Assembly (NCBI GenBank): GCA_035999765.1 | Contig: CP108521.1 | Coordinates: forward strand, 8,680,001-8,744,000 | DNA from: Streptomyces sp. NBC_01231 | Lineage (GTDB): Bacteria; Actinomycetota; Actinomycetes; Streptomycetales; Streptomycetaceae | Direction of reading: 5' to 3' | DNA length: 64,000 bases | The notes under the pieces: model-generated | What the model was told of the DNA's origin: nothing | Seen by the model: the letters and a program-made list of their open reading frames with translations, nothing else | Databases searched by the model: none | Shown here: in pieces, positions 8,669 to 19,516 of the stretch | Numbering within the stretch: position 1 is the first letter of the stretch | How the letters are laid out: the number at the start of each line of letters is the position of its first letter | Position numbers and translations under genes: made by a program

Positions 8669-9649
8669 TCAGAGCCAGCCCAGGCGAACGGCTTCGACGC
8701 CGGCCTTGAAGCGGCTCTGGGCGTTGAGCCTCTTGAGCAGGTCCGCCATCAGCCGGCGGACCGTGCGGATGGAGACGCCCAGCTTGCGTGCCATGCCCTC
8801 GTCGGTGAAGCCGTCCTCCAGCATCCTCAGGATCGTCAGATCGCGGTCGCTGGGCCCCTCGCAGTCGACAACCGGGGCGTCGCCGAGCGGGGTGGCGCGA
8901 TCCCAGACGAGGTCGAACAGGTCGTTGAGGGCCGTGACCACGCTGGAGAGGTGGATGACGAACGCGCCCTCCTGGCTGGCTTCCCGGTTCACCGGAATGA
9001 CGGCGATGGAGCGGTCGCACAGGATCAGGCGCATGGGCAGCGACGGGACCGTACGCGTCTGGCCTCCCTGCGCTGTGAACCATGTGGCGTATTCCACCGT
9101 GGGATGGTCGTTGCGCACGCTGTCCAGGTGCACCGTCTGCATGCGCACGCCACGTGACAGGGTGTTCTCGTCCAGGGGGCGAGCCGCCTCCAGCGCTCCC
9201 GGGCTCAGTGCGCCGCCGGGCATGAAGGCCCGGACCTCGGAGGTGGCGCACCGGGCGAGTTCCTGGAGACGGATGCGGACGCCGTCCAGGCCCTCGAGGC
9301 GTTCCAGGCCCTGCGCTCCCGCCTGGAGACGCAGCGCGGTGTACTCGGCGGCCAGCGCCGCCACCATCGCCCGGTCACGGGAGAGCTTGGCCCGCTGCTC
9401 GTCGAGCTCGGCCTCCATACGCTCGAAGACGGGCTTGAGTTCGATCTCGGGGTTGGTGGTGACGAAGCGATCGGCGTCCGCGCAGGGGCGCAGCAGGGAC
9501 AGCGAGGCGAGCCGGTCGAGTGCCGCGCGGACCTCTTCCTCCGGCAGGCCGAGATGCTGCTGTATGTCGCCTATGCTCCAGCCCGGATGGAGCAGAAGTG
9601 TGCGGTAGACGTTCTGATCCCTCATGGCCAGCCCGACGCTTTCCAGCAT
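8669..9649 (-). CDS. LuxR-type transcriptional regulator with TrmB-like N-terminus
   Basis: About 326 residues. The C-terminus is a LuxR/GerE-type helix-turn-helix (ILRMLEDGFTDEGMARKLGV followed by SIRTVRRLMADLLKRL). The N-terminus has a winged-helix-like segment (VYRTLLLHPGWSIGDIQQHL, then EEEVRAALDRLASLSLL) followed by a coiled coil, the layout of TrmB/LuxR hybrid regulators that often sit in Streptomyces biosynthetic clusters. There is no receiver domain and no ATPase. Start 9649 follows GGGGGAT; an upstream in-frame ATG at 9715 is less likely because AGGA lies almost on it. It is transcribed toward the IS110 remnant; the adjacent NRPS operon ends 0.6 kb away and is the most likely target, by position only. 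Confidence 0.75.
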   Translation of the reverse strand: MLESVGLAMRDQNVYRTLLLHPGWSIGDIQQHLGLPEEEVRAALDRLASLSLLRPCADADRFVTTNPEIELKPVFERMEAELDEQRAKLSRDRAMVAALAAEYTALRLQAGAQGLERLEGLDGVRIRLQELARCATSEVRAFMPGGALSPGALEAARPLDENTLSRGVRMQTVHLDSVRNDHPTVEYATWFTAQGGQTRTVPSLPMRLILCDRSIAVIPVNREASQEGAFVIHLSSVVTALNDLFDLVWDRATPLGDAPVVDCEGPSDRDLTILRMLEDGFTDEGMARKLGVSIRTVRRLMADLLKRLNAQSRFKAGVEAVRLGWL

Positions 9650-9876
9650 TGCGGTATCCCCCGTTTCCGCGGCGAGTCGAGTGCCGCGATTCTGCGGCAT
9701 CATACTGACAGTCATGTCCTGATCAACATGAGTGATCAGTTCCGCACCCTTGACGCCGCACGGGACGCACTGGTCGTCCCCGCGGTTGTAACGGCGCGGT
9801 GGCATCCCCATGTCATGTCCGCAAGCGGCCGAGCCCGTGGCCTGTCAACGGGCTCACAGGTGCGTATGTTTTTCGC

Positions 9877-10224
9877 ATGTACGCCATCAAGGTTGTCCTC
9901 CAGTCGGATCGGCAGGCCGCCTCTGGAGCTGCGCAGCAGCTCTGTGGCATGGCATCCGAACGGATCCGGCGTGATGCGCAGCCAGGGGTGGAACACGTCA
10001 GCCTCGTCGCCAGTCCGCCCTTGTTGATGGCCATGACCTTCGTGACGGCCGCCAACCTGCTGGAGGCCGAGAAAGTGGCCGCCGGCGCCTGGGCGGAGTG
10101 GCTCGACCGGACCTGGTTCGCGGGCTGGTGGCTGACCTCCTGCACGGCGGATCTGACGCTCGGCGTGTGGGCGGCGTCACAAGCCCCCTTCCAGCCGGAC
10201 GGCGGCGGGTTCGGGGCCGGTTGA
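9877..10224 (+). CDS. Small conserved-looking protein, unknown
   Basis: A 115-residue protein starting MYAIKVVLQSDRQAASGAAQ, with an LLMAMTFVTAANLLEAEKVA segment and a Trp-rich C-terminus (WAEWLDRTWFAGWWL). The fold looks like a short alpha/beta ferredoxin-like unit; I do not recognise a family with known function. It is divergent from the LuxR-type regulator, sharing a 227-bp region, and convergent with the NRPS operon. The start choice rests on the regular beta-strand; the ribosome-binding site is weak. Confidence 0.55.
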   Translation: MYAIKVVLQSDRQAASGAAQQLCGMASERIRRDAQPGVEHVSLVASPPLLMAMTFVTAANLLEAEKVAAGAWAEWLDRTWFAGWWLTSCTADLTLGVWAASQAPFQPDGGGFGAG

Positions 10225-10233
10225 GCCGGCCCC
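10213..10233. terminator. Hairpin between convergent genes
   Basis: GGGGCCGG and CCGGCCCC form a perfect 8-bp stem with a TTGAG loop containing the stop of the small plus-strand gene. It faces the end of the NRPS operon 44 bp away. Confidence 0.6.
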
Positions 10234-10276
10234 GTGCGCTCTCGACCGCCACGGCCGCCGTGCGCTCAGCGCTTCC

Positions 10277-13200
10277 TCAATGCGGGGGCGGGAGAAACCC
10301 TTCTTTCACAAACGCGTGAACCTGCGCGGCGAAATACTCCCTGTTCATCTCCGGAAGGCTGATGCCGCGCTTTGACAGCACGTCCCAGGCGCTTTCCGCG
10401 TCGAATGAGGGGGCGGCATCCCTCATCCCGCGCGTTTCCTCCGGTGAGATGAGGGAGAGCAGCGGGAAGGCCGCGTTGGTTTCGTCCTGTGCCAGCGTGT
10501 CCCGCCAGGCGGTCAACGAGGTTTCCATGATCCGGTACCCGATGCCGCACAGCCAGTCCAGCGCTGTCGCCAGCTTGAGATTCCGGCCGCCGGCCAGATG
10601 GAAGGTGCCGGAGGCCGCTTCCGGCATGAGTGACAGTTCGACCACACCCTTGCTGACGACGTCGACCGGGACGAGATCGAAGTCGGTCTCCGGGTCGGCC
10701 GGCGCAAGTTCCGCCTCGACGCACCCTTTCAGCAGGAGCCAGAGATAGTCGGACGGCTGGCACAGCCCGAGGGCCGTGTCACCGGCGATGCGGGTCGGAC
10801 GGTAGATCGAGACCGGGAGCCCGCGTTTTCTCGCCTCATCCAGCAACATCTCGGCAGCCCATTTGCTCTGCGCGTACCCGTTCCACAGAGTGGCCGCGGG
10901 CGGGAGGGGGTCTTCCGGACGGATGTGCGTGCGGCCGGCCAGGTCGCCCGCGTACACGCCCACGGTGGAAATGTGGTGCAGGGGCACCGACCGGGAGGAG
11001 GCGGCGAGGCGCAGCACCTCGGCCGTGCCGCGCACGTTCGCGTTCTTCAACTGCAGATAAGACTGGGTGAGGTTGACGCTCGCTCCGGCGTGGTAGACCG
11101 CGTCCATGTGACGGCTCAAGGCGGGTGAAGGTGTCCTGGGACAGGCCCAGTTGAGGCTGAGCCAGGTCGCCGGTGACCGCCACGACGCGCTCGGTGAAGG
11201 TGTCGTCCCACAGCTGGTAGTGCTCGAGCGCCGCGCGTATCCGCTTCGTTCCCGAACCGGTTCCGGTCGCCCGCACCAGGCAGTGCACGGTGGCCGGGGT
11301 GGCGGTGAGCAGTCGGCGGAGCAGGAAGGCGCCCAGGAAACCCGTCGCCCCGGTCAGGAGTACGTGTTCGGGCTCGCGTACGACGCGTGTGACGGTGGCC
11401 GCGGGCACGATCGTGGGGTCGAGTTCGGTGTCGGGCAGCGGATCGGGCGCGACCGGTGGTGCGTCGTTGCCGAGCAGTCCCGCCAGGCGCGCGACCGTCG
11501 GAGCGGCGAACACCGATCCGAGGGTGAGCTGGACCCCCCACTCCTCCCGGATCCTGAGCAGCAGCCGTACGGCCAGGATCGAATTGCCGCCCAGAGCGAA
11601 GAAGTCGTCGTCCGGCCCGATACGGTCGGCTCCCAGGAGTTCGCTCCAGAGCGCCGCCACTCGGCGCTCCGTGGCGTCGAGGCCGGGCGCGGCAGCCTCC
11701 GCAGCGGAGCGCTGGTCGCGAGGTGCCGGTGGCCGCAGGGCGGCGCGGTCCACTTTGCCGCTGGGAGTCAGGGGAAAGGCGGGCACCGCGAGGCACACGG
11801 AGGGAACCAGGTGCTCGGGAAGCCGGCCGCGCAGGGTGCGGCGCAATTCCCGCGTGTCGGGGGCGCCATCGTCGGCGGGTATGTAGTGGGCTATCAGCCG
11901 TTTGTCGTGGACGACGGTGGCATCGACCGTGACGACGGCGTCGGCGACCCCGGGGACGGATTTCACCGCGGCTTCGACTTCGCCTCATTCCACTCGGTGC
12001 CCGCGGATCTTCACCTGGCCGTCTCGCCGTCCGGCGAATTCGATCGTGCCGTCGGGCCGGAACCTCCCCAGGTCGCCGCTGCGGTACAGACGGCCGGTGC
12101 CGGGACCGTGGGGGTCCTGGACGAATCGTTGGCGAGTGGCGTCGGGACGTGCCAGGTATCCGGTCGCGACGCTTTCTCCCCCTATGCAGATCTCGCCCAC
12201 CGCTCCGGGAGGAAGGAGCCGGAGCCGGTCGTCGAGGACACGGATTCGAGCTCCGGGCACCGGGCGGCCGATGCCCGGGCGGTCCGGCCATGCGGAGGGG
12301 TCGCCGGAGAGGCGTTCGGCGGTGACCACGTGGGTCTCGGTGGGACCGTACTGGTTCTCCAGCGAGGCACTGGTGCGGTGTGTGAAGAAGTCCCTGATCG
12401 CCGGGGTGATGAACAACTGCTCGCCGGCGCTGATGACTTCGCGCAGGGACGGGCCGTGCCAGTCGTCGACGGCGGCGTACTCGGCGATCTGCTGGAGGGC
12501 CACGTAGGGAAGGAAGAGGCGTTCGACCGCCGCTGTCCGGATCAGCGCGAGCAGTCGGGCCGGGTCGCGTCGCACCTCGTTGTCGACGAGCACGAGGGTG
12601 CCGCGTGCCGCCCAGGTGCTGAACAGTTCCTGGAAGGCGACGTCGAAGCTGAGCGGCGCGAACTGGGCGGTCGTGGCTCCCGGAGCGGACCGGCGGGACT
12701 GCCAGTGGACGAGGTTGGCCAGCGACCGGTGGGGCATCACGACGCCCTTGGGCCGGCCCGTCGAGCCCGAGGTGTACAGCACGTAGGCCGGGTCTTCCGG
12801 GCGAACGCCCGGCAGGCTCGGTCGGGGGTGGGGTGCCGTCGGCCGGTGTTCGTCCAGCACCAGTGGGGCCACGTCCGGCAGTCGGGTGATGTGGTGCTGG
12901 AGCCGACGGCTGGTCAGCACGGCGCCGAGGCGGCTGTCGCGGAGCATGAACGCGATCCGCTCGGCGGGACAGGCCGCGTCGAGGGGCACGCAGCAGCAGC
13001 CGGCCTTCAGCACGGCCAGGACCGCGACCGGCAGTCGGACCGTCCGCTCCAGCAGAATGCCGACGCGGTCACCGGGGTGGGCCACGGTCAGCAGGTGCGC
13101 GGCCAGCGCGTCGGATTCGGCGTCCAGTTGTGCGTAGGTGAGGTGTTCGCGGCCGTGGAGGACCGCCGGCAGATCGGGTGCCGACCGGGCGGACCGGGCC

Positions 13201-14612
13201 ACGGCCAGGTGGGCCGGTGACGGGGTCCCCGTGGGGGACGGCCCGTCCGCCCATGTGTCGAGCAGCGACCGGTCGGCGGCGGTGGTCACCGTGAGGTCTC
13301 CCACCGCGCGAGCCGGGTCGTCCGCCGCGTCGAGCAGCAGGAGCCGCAGGCGTTCGGCCAGTTGACGGGCGGTCGCGGGGGAGAAGAGGTCCTCGGCGTA
13401 TTCCAGCCGCCCGCGCCAGCCGTCGCGTACCGGGATCAGATGGAAGAAGATGTCGAACTTCGCCGTCCCGTTGTGCGGGTGGAGCCGCTTGGCCTGTGCG
13501 CCGGGCAGGGACAGTCCCGGAGCGGGTGCGTCGTCCACGGTCAGGACCACTTGGAAGAGGGGAAGACGAGAACGGCTGCGCGGCGCTCCCGTCTGCTGGA
13601 CCAGCATGGTGTAGGGCACGTTCTTGTGCGCGGTGGCGGAGCGGACCGTCTCCTTCGTGCGGAGCACGAGTTCACCGAACGACCGCGTCGGCTCGACGTT
13701 CTGCCGCAGCGGCATGACGTCCGTCAGACAGGCGATCATCGGTTCCAGCTCGGGGCCGTCACGCCGCGACACCGGGGTGCCCAGGACGACGTCCTGCTGA
13801 CCGTGACCGGCGAGCAGGGCGGTGACAGCGGCGGCGTACACGACGAACGGTGTGGCCTTGAACTGCCGGCCCAGGCCTCGCAGCCGGCGCGTGAAATCCG
13901 CGTCGAGACTGAACTCGACCAGACCGCCGCGGTGGCTCTGGATTTCGGGGCGGGGGTGATCCAGGGGGAAGGTCGACTCCGACGGTGCGTCGGTCAGGGT
14001 GGGCTTCCAGTAGGCGTCGACAACTTCCCGCGGGCCTGCGGACGTTCGCTGCCGCAGTGCCCAGGGGCCGAACTGGAGCGGTGGCTGGGGGCGTTCGGGG
14101 GCACACTTGGTCAGTGCCGCGCGGTAGAGGTCGCTGAACTCCTCGTCGAGCAGGTGCAGTGCCCACCCGTCGACGACCGCGTGGTGGACGGCCACCGCCA
14201 GCACGGCGTCCTGTTCTCCGACCTCCAGCAGGCAGGCGCGCAGCAGCGGAGGCCGGTCCAGTGGGAGGGGCCGGGACACCACCTCACGTATCGCTGCCTG
14301 CAGGTCCGCGGGGGACACCCGACGTCGGGTGAGGGGCACCGGCATGGGTGGCAGGACTTCCTGGTGGGCCCGGTCCCCGTCGATGTGGAGTCGGCTGCGC
14401 AGGGATTCGTGCCGGCGCACGATGCCGGTCAGGGCCTGCTGCGCGGCAGCCGCGCTGAAGTCGCCCCGGATGCGGTGGACCCACGATTCCACGTACTGCC
14501 CGGTGCCGTTGCCGAACGCATCGGTGAGCCAGATCGACTCCTGCTCGTACGACATCGGATAGGTGACTGCGGAGGGCTCGGGGTGTGCGTGCCCGGGGAG
14601 GCTGGTGGTCAT
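10277..14612 (-). pseudogene. NRPS C-A-PCP-thioester reductase with a nonsense codon and a frameshift
   Basis: Domain order from the N-terminus: condensation (HHAVVDGWALHL), adenylation (YTSGSTGRPKGV, YGPTETHVV), carrier (LGGNSI) and NAD(P)H-dependent thioester reductase (LTGATGFLGAFLLRRLL, YAQSKWAAE), which would release a peptide aldehyde or alcohol. By hand alignment the A-domain pocket reads D-V-Q-F-I-A-Q-V-V-K, one position from the common proline code, so proline is a reasonable guess. The reading frame is broken twice: an in-frame TGA at 11985-11987 right after KIRGHRVE, before the A10 lysine segment, and an extra base near 11116-11119 that splits the reductase (TFTRL / SRHMDAVYHAG). 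ATG 14612 with AGGAA is the likely start; an in-frame GTG lies just upstream. It is the last gene of the operon, 14 bp after the stand-alone A gene. A functional product is unlikely unless the lesions are sequencing errors. Confidence 0.88.
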
Positions 14613-14625
14613 CACGAGTTCCTAT

Positions 14626-16162
14626 TCACGGTGCCGGTGGTGATGGGGCGGCCAGGTACGCCTGCAGGGCTGCGTGGTCGATCTTCCCGTTCGAGGTGAG
14701 GGGGAGTTCCGGCACAGGGCGGGCCACGTGCGGCACGAGGTGGGCGGGAAGCCGTGCCGCCAGCTCGCTGCGGAGTGTGGACGGCCGCAGGTCCCGGCCG
14801 CCGGGACCGGGTGCCGGGTTGACGGTGTAGAACACGGCCAGTCGGGTGCCGCTGCCCAGGTGGTCCGCGGTGGCCGTGACGACGCACCCCCGTACGCCGG
14901 GGACGCTCCGGGCCGTTTCCTCGATCTCCTGGGGGTCGACGCGGTGGCCTGCGATCTTCAACTGGCGATCGGACCGGCCGCGGAAGTGGAGCACGCCCCG
15001 GTGGTCCGTCCACCCGAGGTCGCCGGTCCGGTAGATCCTCGTCGGACGGCCCGCGATCGGGATGACGGGAAAGCTGCGTGCGCTGAGCTCGGGGGCTCCC
15101 AGGTACTCCCGTACCAGACCGTCGCCCGAGATGCAGATCTCCCCCGTCGCGCCAGGAGTTGCCGGTATGTCCCCGGACAGGACGTGGACCCCGTTCCGGG
15201 AATCGCGGTGCCCAGCGGAACACCGTCCGGGGCTGCGCAGTCCTCGGGAGCGACTCTGTGGACGGAGGCGAACACGCAACTCTCCACCGGGCCGTAGCAG
15301 TTGGTCAGAGGCAGGTCGGGATACGCGTTCAGGAAGCGGCGGGCCGGCCCGGCCAACAGACGTTCGCCACCGGTGAGGACGTTGCTCAGCCCCTGGAAGG
15401 CTCCGAGGTCCTCCTCCACGAAGAGATGGAACAGGGACGTGGTCAGGAAGACGGTGCTGACGCCGGCCTCGCGTACCAGGCGCGGAGCGTGGACGGGAGA
15501 AGGCGGGCGGACGGGACCACGACGCAGGTTCCCCCCGCGGTGAGCGTCCCCCACACCTCCAGCGAGAAGGCGTCCCAGGAGGCCGGCGCAGCCTGTGTCA
15601 TGACGCGGCCGGGCCCCGACCAGAGGGCCGTCGTCGGGGTCAGCCGTGTGGTCGCCCGGTGCGGGGAGACCACGGCCTTGGGCCGGCCGGACGTACCCGA
15701 CGTGAAGAAGACCGTGGCCGGATCGTCCGGAGCGACGTCGATACGCGGCAGGGCGTCCGAACAGGTGCCCGCCGGCCGTCGAGGCGGACCGGCCGGAGGC
15801 GCCCAGGTGGGCGACGAGGCACCCGGCAGCGGGTCGCGGGTGACGACCACGGGCGGATCGAGGAGGTCCAGCAGAGCGTGCACCCGGGCCCGCGGCCAAC
15901 GGACGTCGAACGCGGCGTAGGCGGCCCCGCACTTGAGAATCCCGAGCAGCACGGCGACGAGCTGTGCCGACCGGGGCAGGACGACCGGGATCAGGTGTCC
16001 CGGGCCTGCGCCCTGGTCACGCAACCTCAGAGCGAGGACGTCGGACGCGGCGTCGAGGTCCGCGTAGCTGACGCGTTCGTTCCCGTCGACCAGGGCGATG
16101 GCGGCGGGGGTGAGCCGCGCGTGGTGGCTCACGGCCTCCTGAATCAGGGCTACTTCATTCAT
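14626..16162 (-). pseudogene. Stand-alone NRPS adenylation protein with two frameshifts
   Basis: A single A-domain protein of about 510 residues when the frames are joined. Visible pieces: YADLDAASDVLALRLRDQGA, FFTSGTSGRPKAVV, WDAFSLEVWGTLTAGG, LTGGERLL, CYGPVESCVF, YRTGDLGWTDHRG and SNGKIDHAAL (A10 lysine). The first shift, at about 15481, loses one base between LPSTLRA and LVREAGVSTVFL; the second, at about 15197, loses one base between GTAIPG and NGVHVLSGD. It has its strongest likeness in this window to the A domain of the 31.9-35.1 kb protein. ATG 16162 follows AAAGGA. It would have loaded the free carrier protein encoded just upstream. The hand-read pocket (D-A-L-L-L-G-C-V-F) suggests a hydrophobic or aromatic residue, low confidence. 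Confidence 0.85.
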
Positions 16163-16175
16163 CAATCCTTTGCGT

Positions 16176-16427
16176 TCAACTGTTTATCCGGGCGGCCACC
16201 TCGTCGGCGAACTGGCCGATCGTGTCGCTGTCGAGCAGTGCCTCGGGGGTGATCTCCACACCCGTCTCCTTGTGAATGCGGATGCAGATCCGCATGGCTG
16301 TCAGCGACGAGCCGCCGAAGTCGTGGAAACTGTCCGTGGGCGTGACGGGACCGGCCCGCAGCGCCTCCTCCACGACACTCACGACCCAGGGCTTGATGGC
16401 CTTCTCGGTGTCGTGCACCTGGCGCAC
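16176..16427 (-). CDS. Free-standing peptidyl carrier protein
   Basis: An 83-residue acyl/peptidyl carrier domain. The phosphopantetheine serine lies in FHDFGGSSLTAMRICIRIHK, followed by the usual GVEITPEALLDSDTIGQFAD. GTG at 16427 gives a normal length, but the true start is uncertain because unrelated sequence adjoins it just upstream and the frame remains open there. It ends 14 bp before the stand-alone A gene, so the A protein and this carrier probably acted as a loading pair for the C-A-PCP-reductase. Confidence 0.72.
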   Translation of the reverse strand: MRQVHDTEKAIKPWVVSVVEEALRAGPVTPTDSFHDFGGSSLTAMRICIRIHKETGVEITPEALLDSDTIGQFADEVAARINS

Positions 16428-16552
16428 CAGTCGGCCCCAGGTGGAGCCGGTCAGGTCCGCCCGGCGGATCGAGGAGGCCCGGCGCACCGCCGACGAGCCG
16501 GTCGCCGGGCAGGCCGCCCAGCCGGCGCAGCCGGTCGACCACGGTCTCCTCC

Positions 16553-16752
16553 GGCGTGTGCGACGGCTGGTCGATGAGCATCGTGATCGACGAGCTGATG
16601 AAGCTCTACGCGGCCGGTGTCCGGGGCGGCGAGGCCGAGCTCGAGCCGCTGCGGGTGCAGTACGCCGACTACACGGCCTGGGAGGCCGAGCCGAAGCGCG
16701 AGGACGAACTCGCTCCGCAGCTCGGCTACTGGCGGCGGACGCTGCGGGGGGC
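16553..16752 (+). pseudogene. Condensation-domain core fragment
   Basis: Encodes DGWSMSIVIDELMKLYAAGV and then LRVQYADYTAWEAEP. The two catalytic-motif histidines expected just before the aspartate are missing because the fragment starts within the motif. It has the same orientation as the C(tail)-A-PCP gene at 17.3 kb, so it could be another piece of the same original condensation domain. Confidence 0.75.
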
Positions 16753-17214
16753 GCGGCGTTCGCGGTCGACGAACTCCCGGAAGGCGGCGGCCCGGTCGAC
16801 GCGGAGTCGGCCTCGGTCGCCTGCGCGGCGGAAATCACGGGAAGGGTGAAAAGAACGGAGAGGACCGTCATTCCGAAGGCCGCCACGGCGGCGGACGCCC
16901 GCCGACGGACGCCGCGGTCGCTGCGGACCGTGTTCCCGGCCCCCGGCGGCAGCCCGGTGCAGCGGATCCGCCGTGCTGTGCGTGGCGGACGGCGCGGACG
17001 AGCGTCGGCTGGTCGGCCACGTGGCCGAAGCCGAGGCACTCCTGTCCCACTGAGCGGACGGACCGCCCGGCAACGGCCCACGCGGCCCCACGCCCCTCAG
17101 ACAGCGCCGCGAACGCCTGCCGCAGCGCGGCCCGGTCGAGCGCGCCGTCCAGCCGCAGGCCGTCAGGAGGAGGCTGCGCAGCGGTACGCCCAGCTGCCCG
17201 GCGGTGACGCGCAG

Positions 17215-17301
17215 CCGCGCCGACGCAGCTCCCGGGCCAGCTCGAAGGCGACGAGCGAGCCCATGCTGTGGCCGAACAGGGCGTAGCCCGTCGTGCCGGG
17301 C
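17215..17301 (-). pseudogene. Type II thioesterase fragment
   Basis: About 29 codons around the GHSMG nucleophile elbow (GYALFGHSMGSLVAFELARE). Such thioesterases clear misloaded carrier domains in NRPS/PKS clusters. Both ends are cut; no start, no catalytic histidine. Confidence 0.7.
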
Positions 17302-17307
17302 CCAGGC

Positions 17308-19516
17308 CACCCGGCCGCACCGCCGCTACCCGCTGGCCGGCATCCAGTGGGACCTGGAGGCCGGTGAACTCTTCGACCACGTCGTCGACTTCGCCCCGTA
17401 CGAGCCGGACACCGTGCTGCGGGCCGAGCCGACCAGCCACGCCCTGTCGACCACCTTCCTGCACACCCGGCAGGGGGGCCTGCGGCTCCGCCTCGACCAC
17501 GCCACCGACCGGCTCTGCCGTGAGCAGGCCGAGGACATCCGCGACGGCTACCTCACGGTCCTCGACGCGCTGCCCGACACCGACGCCCGCCACGAGCACC
17601 TCTGCCCGCTGACCGGGCCCGCGTACCGGCGGATGCTGAAGGAGTGGAACGGACCGGACCGCCCCTACCCGGTGGACCGCTGCGTGCACGAGCTGTTCGA
17701 GGAGCAGGTGCGCCGGGTCCCGGACGCCCTCGCGGTGACCGACGGCACGACCGAGCTGAGCTACGCGGAGCTGAACCGGCGGGCCAACCGTCTCGCCCGG
17801 CGGCTCGTGCGGCAGGGCGTCGGCCCGGAGACCGTGGTCGCCGTGCTGGCCGGACGCACCGCCGAACTCGTCGTGCTCCTGCTGGCCGTCCTCAAGGCCG
17901 GCGGCGCCTACCTGCCGCTGGAGCCGCAGTACCCGGCCGAGCGCCTGCGGTACCTCCTCGAGGACTCCGGCGCCCGACTGGTCCTGGCCGAGGAGCGGTT
18001 CGCTGGGCGCCTCCCGGAAGGTCCGTGGACGGTGTGGCACACCGCGCGGGCGACCGAGGAAGCAGCCGGCCTGCCCGACGGGGACCTGGGCCGCACCAGC
18101 TTCCCGGACAACCTGATGTACGTCATCTACACCTCGGGCTCCACGGGGCTGCCCAAGGGCGTTCTGGTGCCGCACTTCGGCGTCGTCAACTACCTGGGCT
18201 GGTGCAAGGAGGGCTACGCCGCGCGCGGTTCCGGCGGAGCACCGGTCTTCTCCTCCATCGCCTTCGACATGATCGTCCCCAATCTGTACACGCCGCTGCT
18301 GACCGGTCAGCGGCTGTGCATGCTGGACGACTCGCTGGACTCGGTGGCGCTGGCCGACCGGCTGGACGAGCTGGCCCCGTTCACCTTCATCAAGATGACG
18401 CCCGGCCACCTCGACCTGCTGGACCAGCTGCTCCCGCCCGAGCGGGCCCGGCGGCTGGCCACCACGCTCGCGGTGGGCGCGGACGCCTTCCCCACCCGGA
18501 TCCTCGACTCCTGGCGGCGCAAGGACCGCGAGAGCGTGGTCCTCAACGAGTACGGTCCCACCGAGGCGTCGGTGGGCAACACGGTCCACGTCGTCGACGG
18601 ACCGGTCACCGCGGAGCAGGTGCCCATCGGCCGGGCCATCCCCAACACGACCATGTACGTGCTGGACCACGCCCTGAACCCGGTGCCGCTGGGCGTCACC
18701 GGTGAGCTCTACATCGGCGGCGACTGCGTGGTCCGCGGCTATGCGAACCGGCCCCGGCTGACCGCCGACCGTTTCGTGCCGGACCCGTTCGGCGCGGCTC
18801 CGGGCGCCCGCATGTACCGCACCGGGGACCTGGGCCGCTGGCGGCCCGGCGGCGCCCTGGAGTTCCTGGGACGCGACGACGACCAGCTGAAGGTGAACGG
18901 CTACCGCGTCGAACTCGGAGAGATCGAGGCCGCTCTCGTCGCACACCCGGCGGTCAAGCAGTCCGTCGCGACGGTGATCGGCCAAGACCAGAAGGTCCGG
19001 CGCCTCGTCGGCTACTACATGTCCGACGAGGACCTTCCCGAGCAGGATGTGCTCGCCCACCTCGCCGAGCGGCTGCCGGCGTACATGGTGCCGGGCATCG
19101 TGACGCGCATCGCCACGTTGCCGCTCAACGCCAACGGCAAGGTCGACCGCAAGGCCCTGCCCGTCCCGCGCGCCCTCGCCGGGGACGCGTACGACGACCG
19201 TGCGATGCCGCGCGGTGAACGGGAACGCACGATCGCCGCGGCCTGGCAGGACCTGCTCTTCCTCGACCGGATCTGGCGCACCGACGACTTCGTGACGTTG
19301 GGCGGCAACTCGCTGCTGGCCCTGCAGGTGGTCTTCCGGCTGCGCCGGCAGGGCATCGAGGTGAGTCTCGCCGACGTCATGCGCCCGGTGACGCTCGCCG
19401 ACCTGGCGGCGGGCGCCGTCCTGGCGCACCCCGCCACGCACGACAGCCGCAACGGTCCCGACGGACCGAACGGCTTGGTCAGTTCCGACGGCTTTGAGAG
19501 TGAGGGAAAGCGATGA
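17308..19516 (+). pseudogene. NRPS fragment: C-domain tail, adenylation and carrier domains
   Basis: The reading frame is open from further upstream, but NRPS sequence starts only at about 17308 with the last quarter of a condensation domain (YPLAGIQWDLEAGELFDHVV). An apparently complete A domain follows (ELSYAELNRRANRLARRLV, IYTSGSTGLPKGV, NEYGPTEAS, YRTGDLGRW, NANGKVDRKAL), then a carrier (TLGGNSLLALQV). An ATG at 17632 could start an A-PCP protein without the C remnant. The A4 region is unusual (IAFDMIVPNLYTPLLTG) and belongs to a subgroup whose substrate I cannot assign. The stop overlaps the ATG of the amidohydrolase (ATGA), so this was the first of a three-gene plus-strand operon. Confidence 0.8.

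Larger units (their letters stand above)
16428..17307. other. Mosaic of NRPS fragments on both strands
   Basis: No intact gene. Plus strand 16553-16752 encodes the middle of a condensation domain, beginning abruptly at VCDGWSMSIVIDELMKLYAA and running to QLGYWRRTLRGA. Minus strand 17215-17301 encodes the nucleophile region of a type II thioesterase (YALFGHSMGSLVAFELAREL). Between them lie minus-strand pieces resembling condensation-domain N-termini (DGALDRAALRQAFAALSE). The pieces abut without spacers and face different ways, which suggests repeated recombination between NRPS genes or an assembly collapse. Confidence 0.65.

Noticed and set aside
11985..11987. In-frame TGA read as selenocysteine in the NRPS
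   Set aside because: No SECIS-like hairpin was seen, the position is not a redox site, and homologues have an ordinary residue here. A nonsense mutation or base error is simpler.
16428..17081. A secreted protein starting MTVLSVLFTLPVISAAQA on the minus strand
   Set aside because: It looks like a signal peptide, but it is antisense to the condensation-domain fragment region, continues into Ser/Arg-rich noise and ends in the carrier protein frame. No ribosome-binding site was evident.
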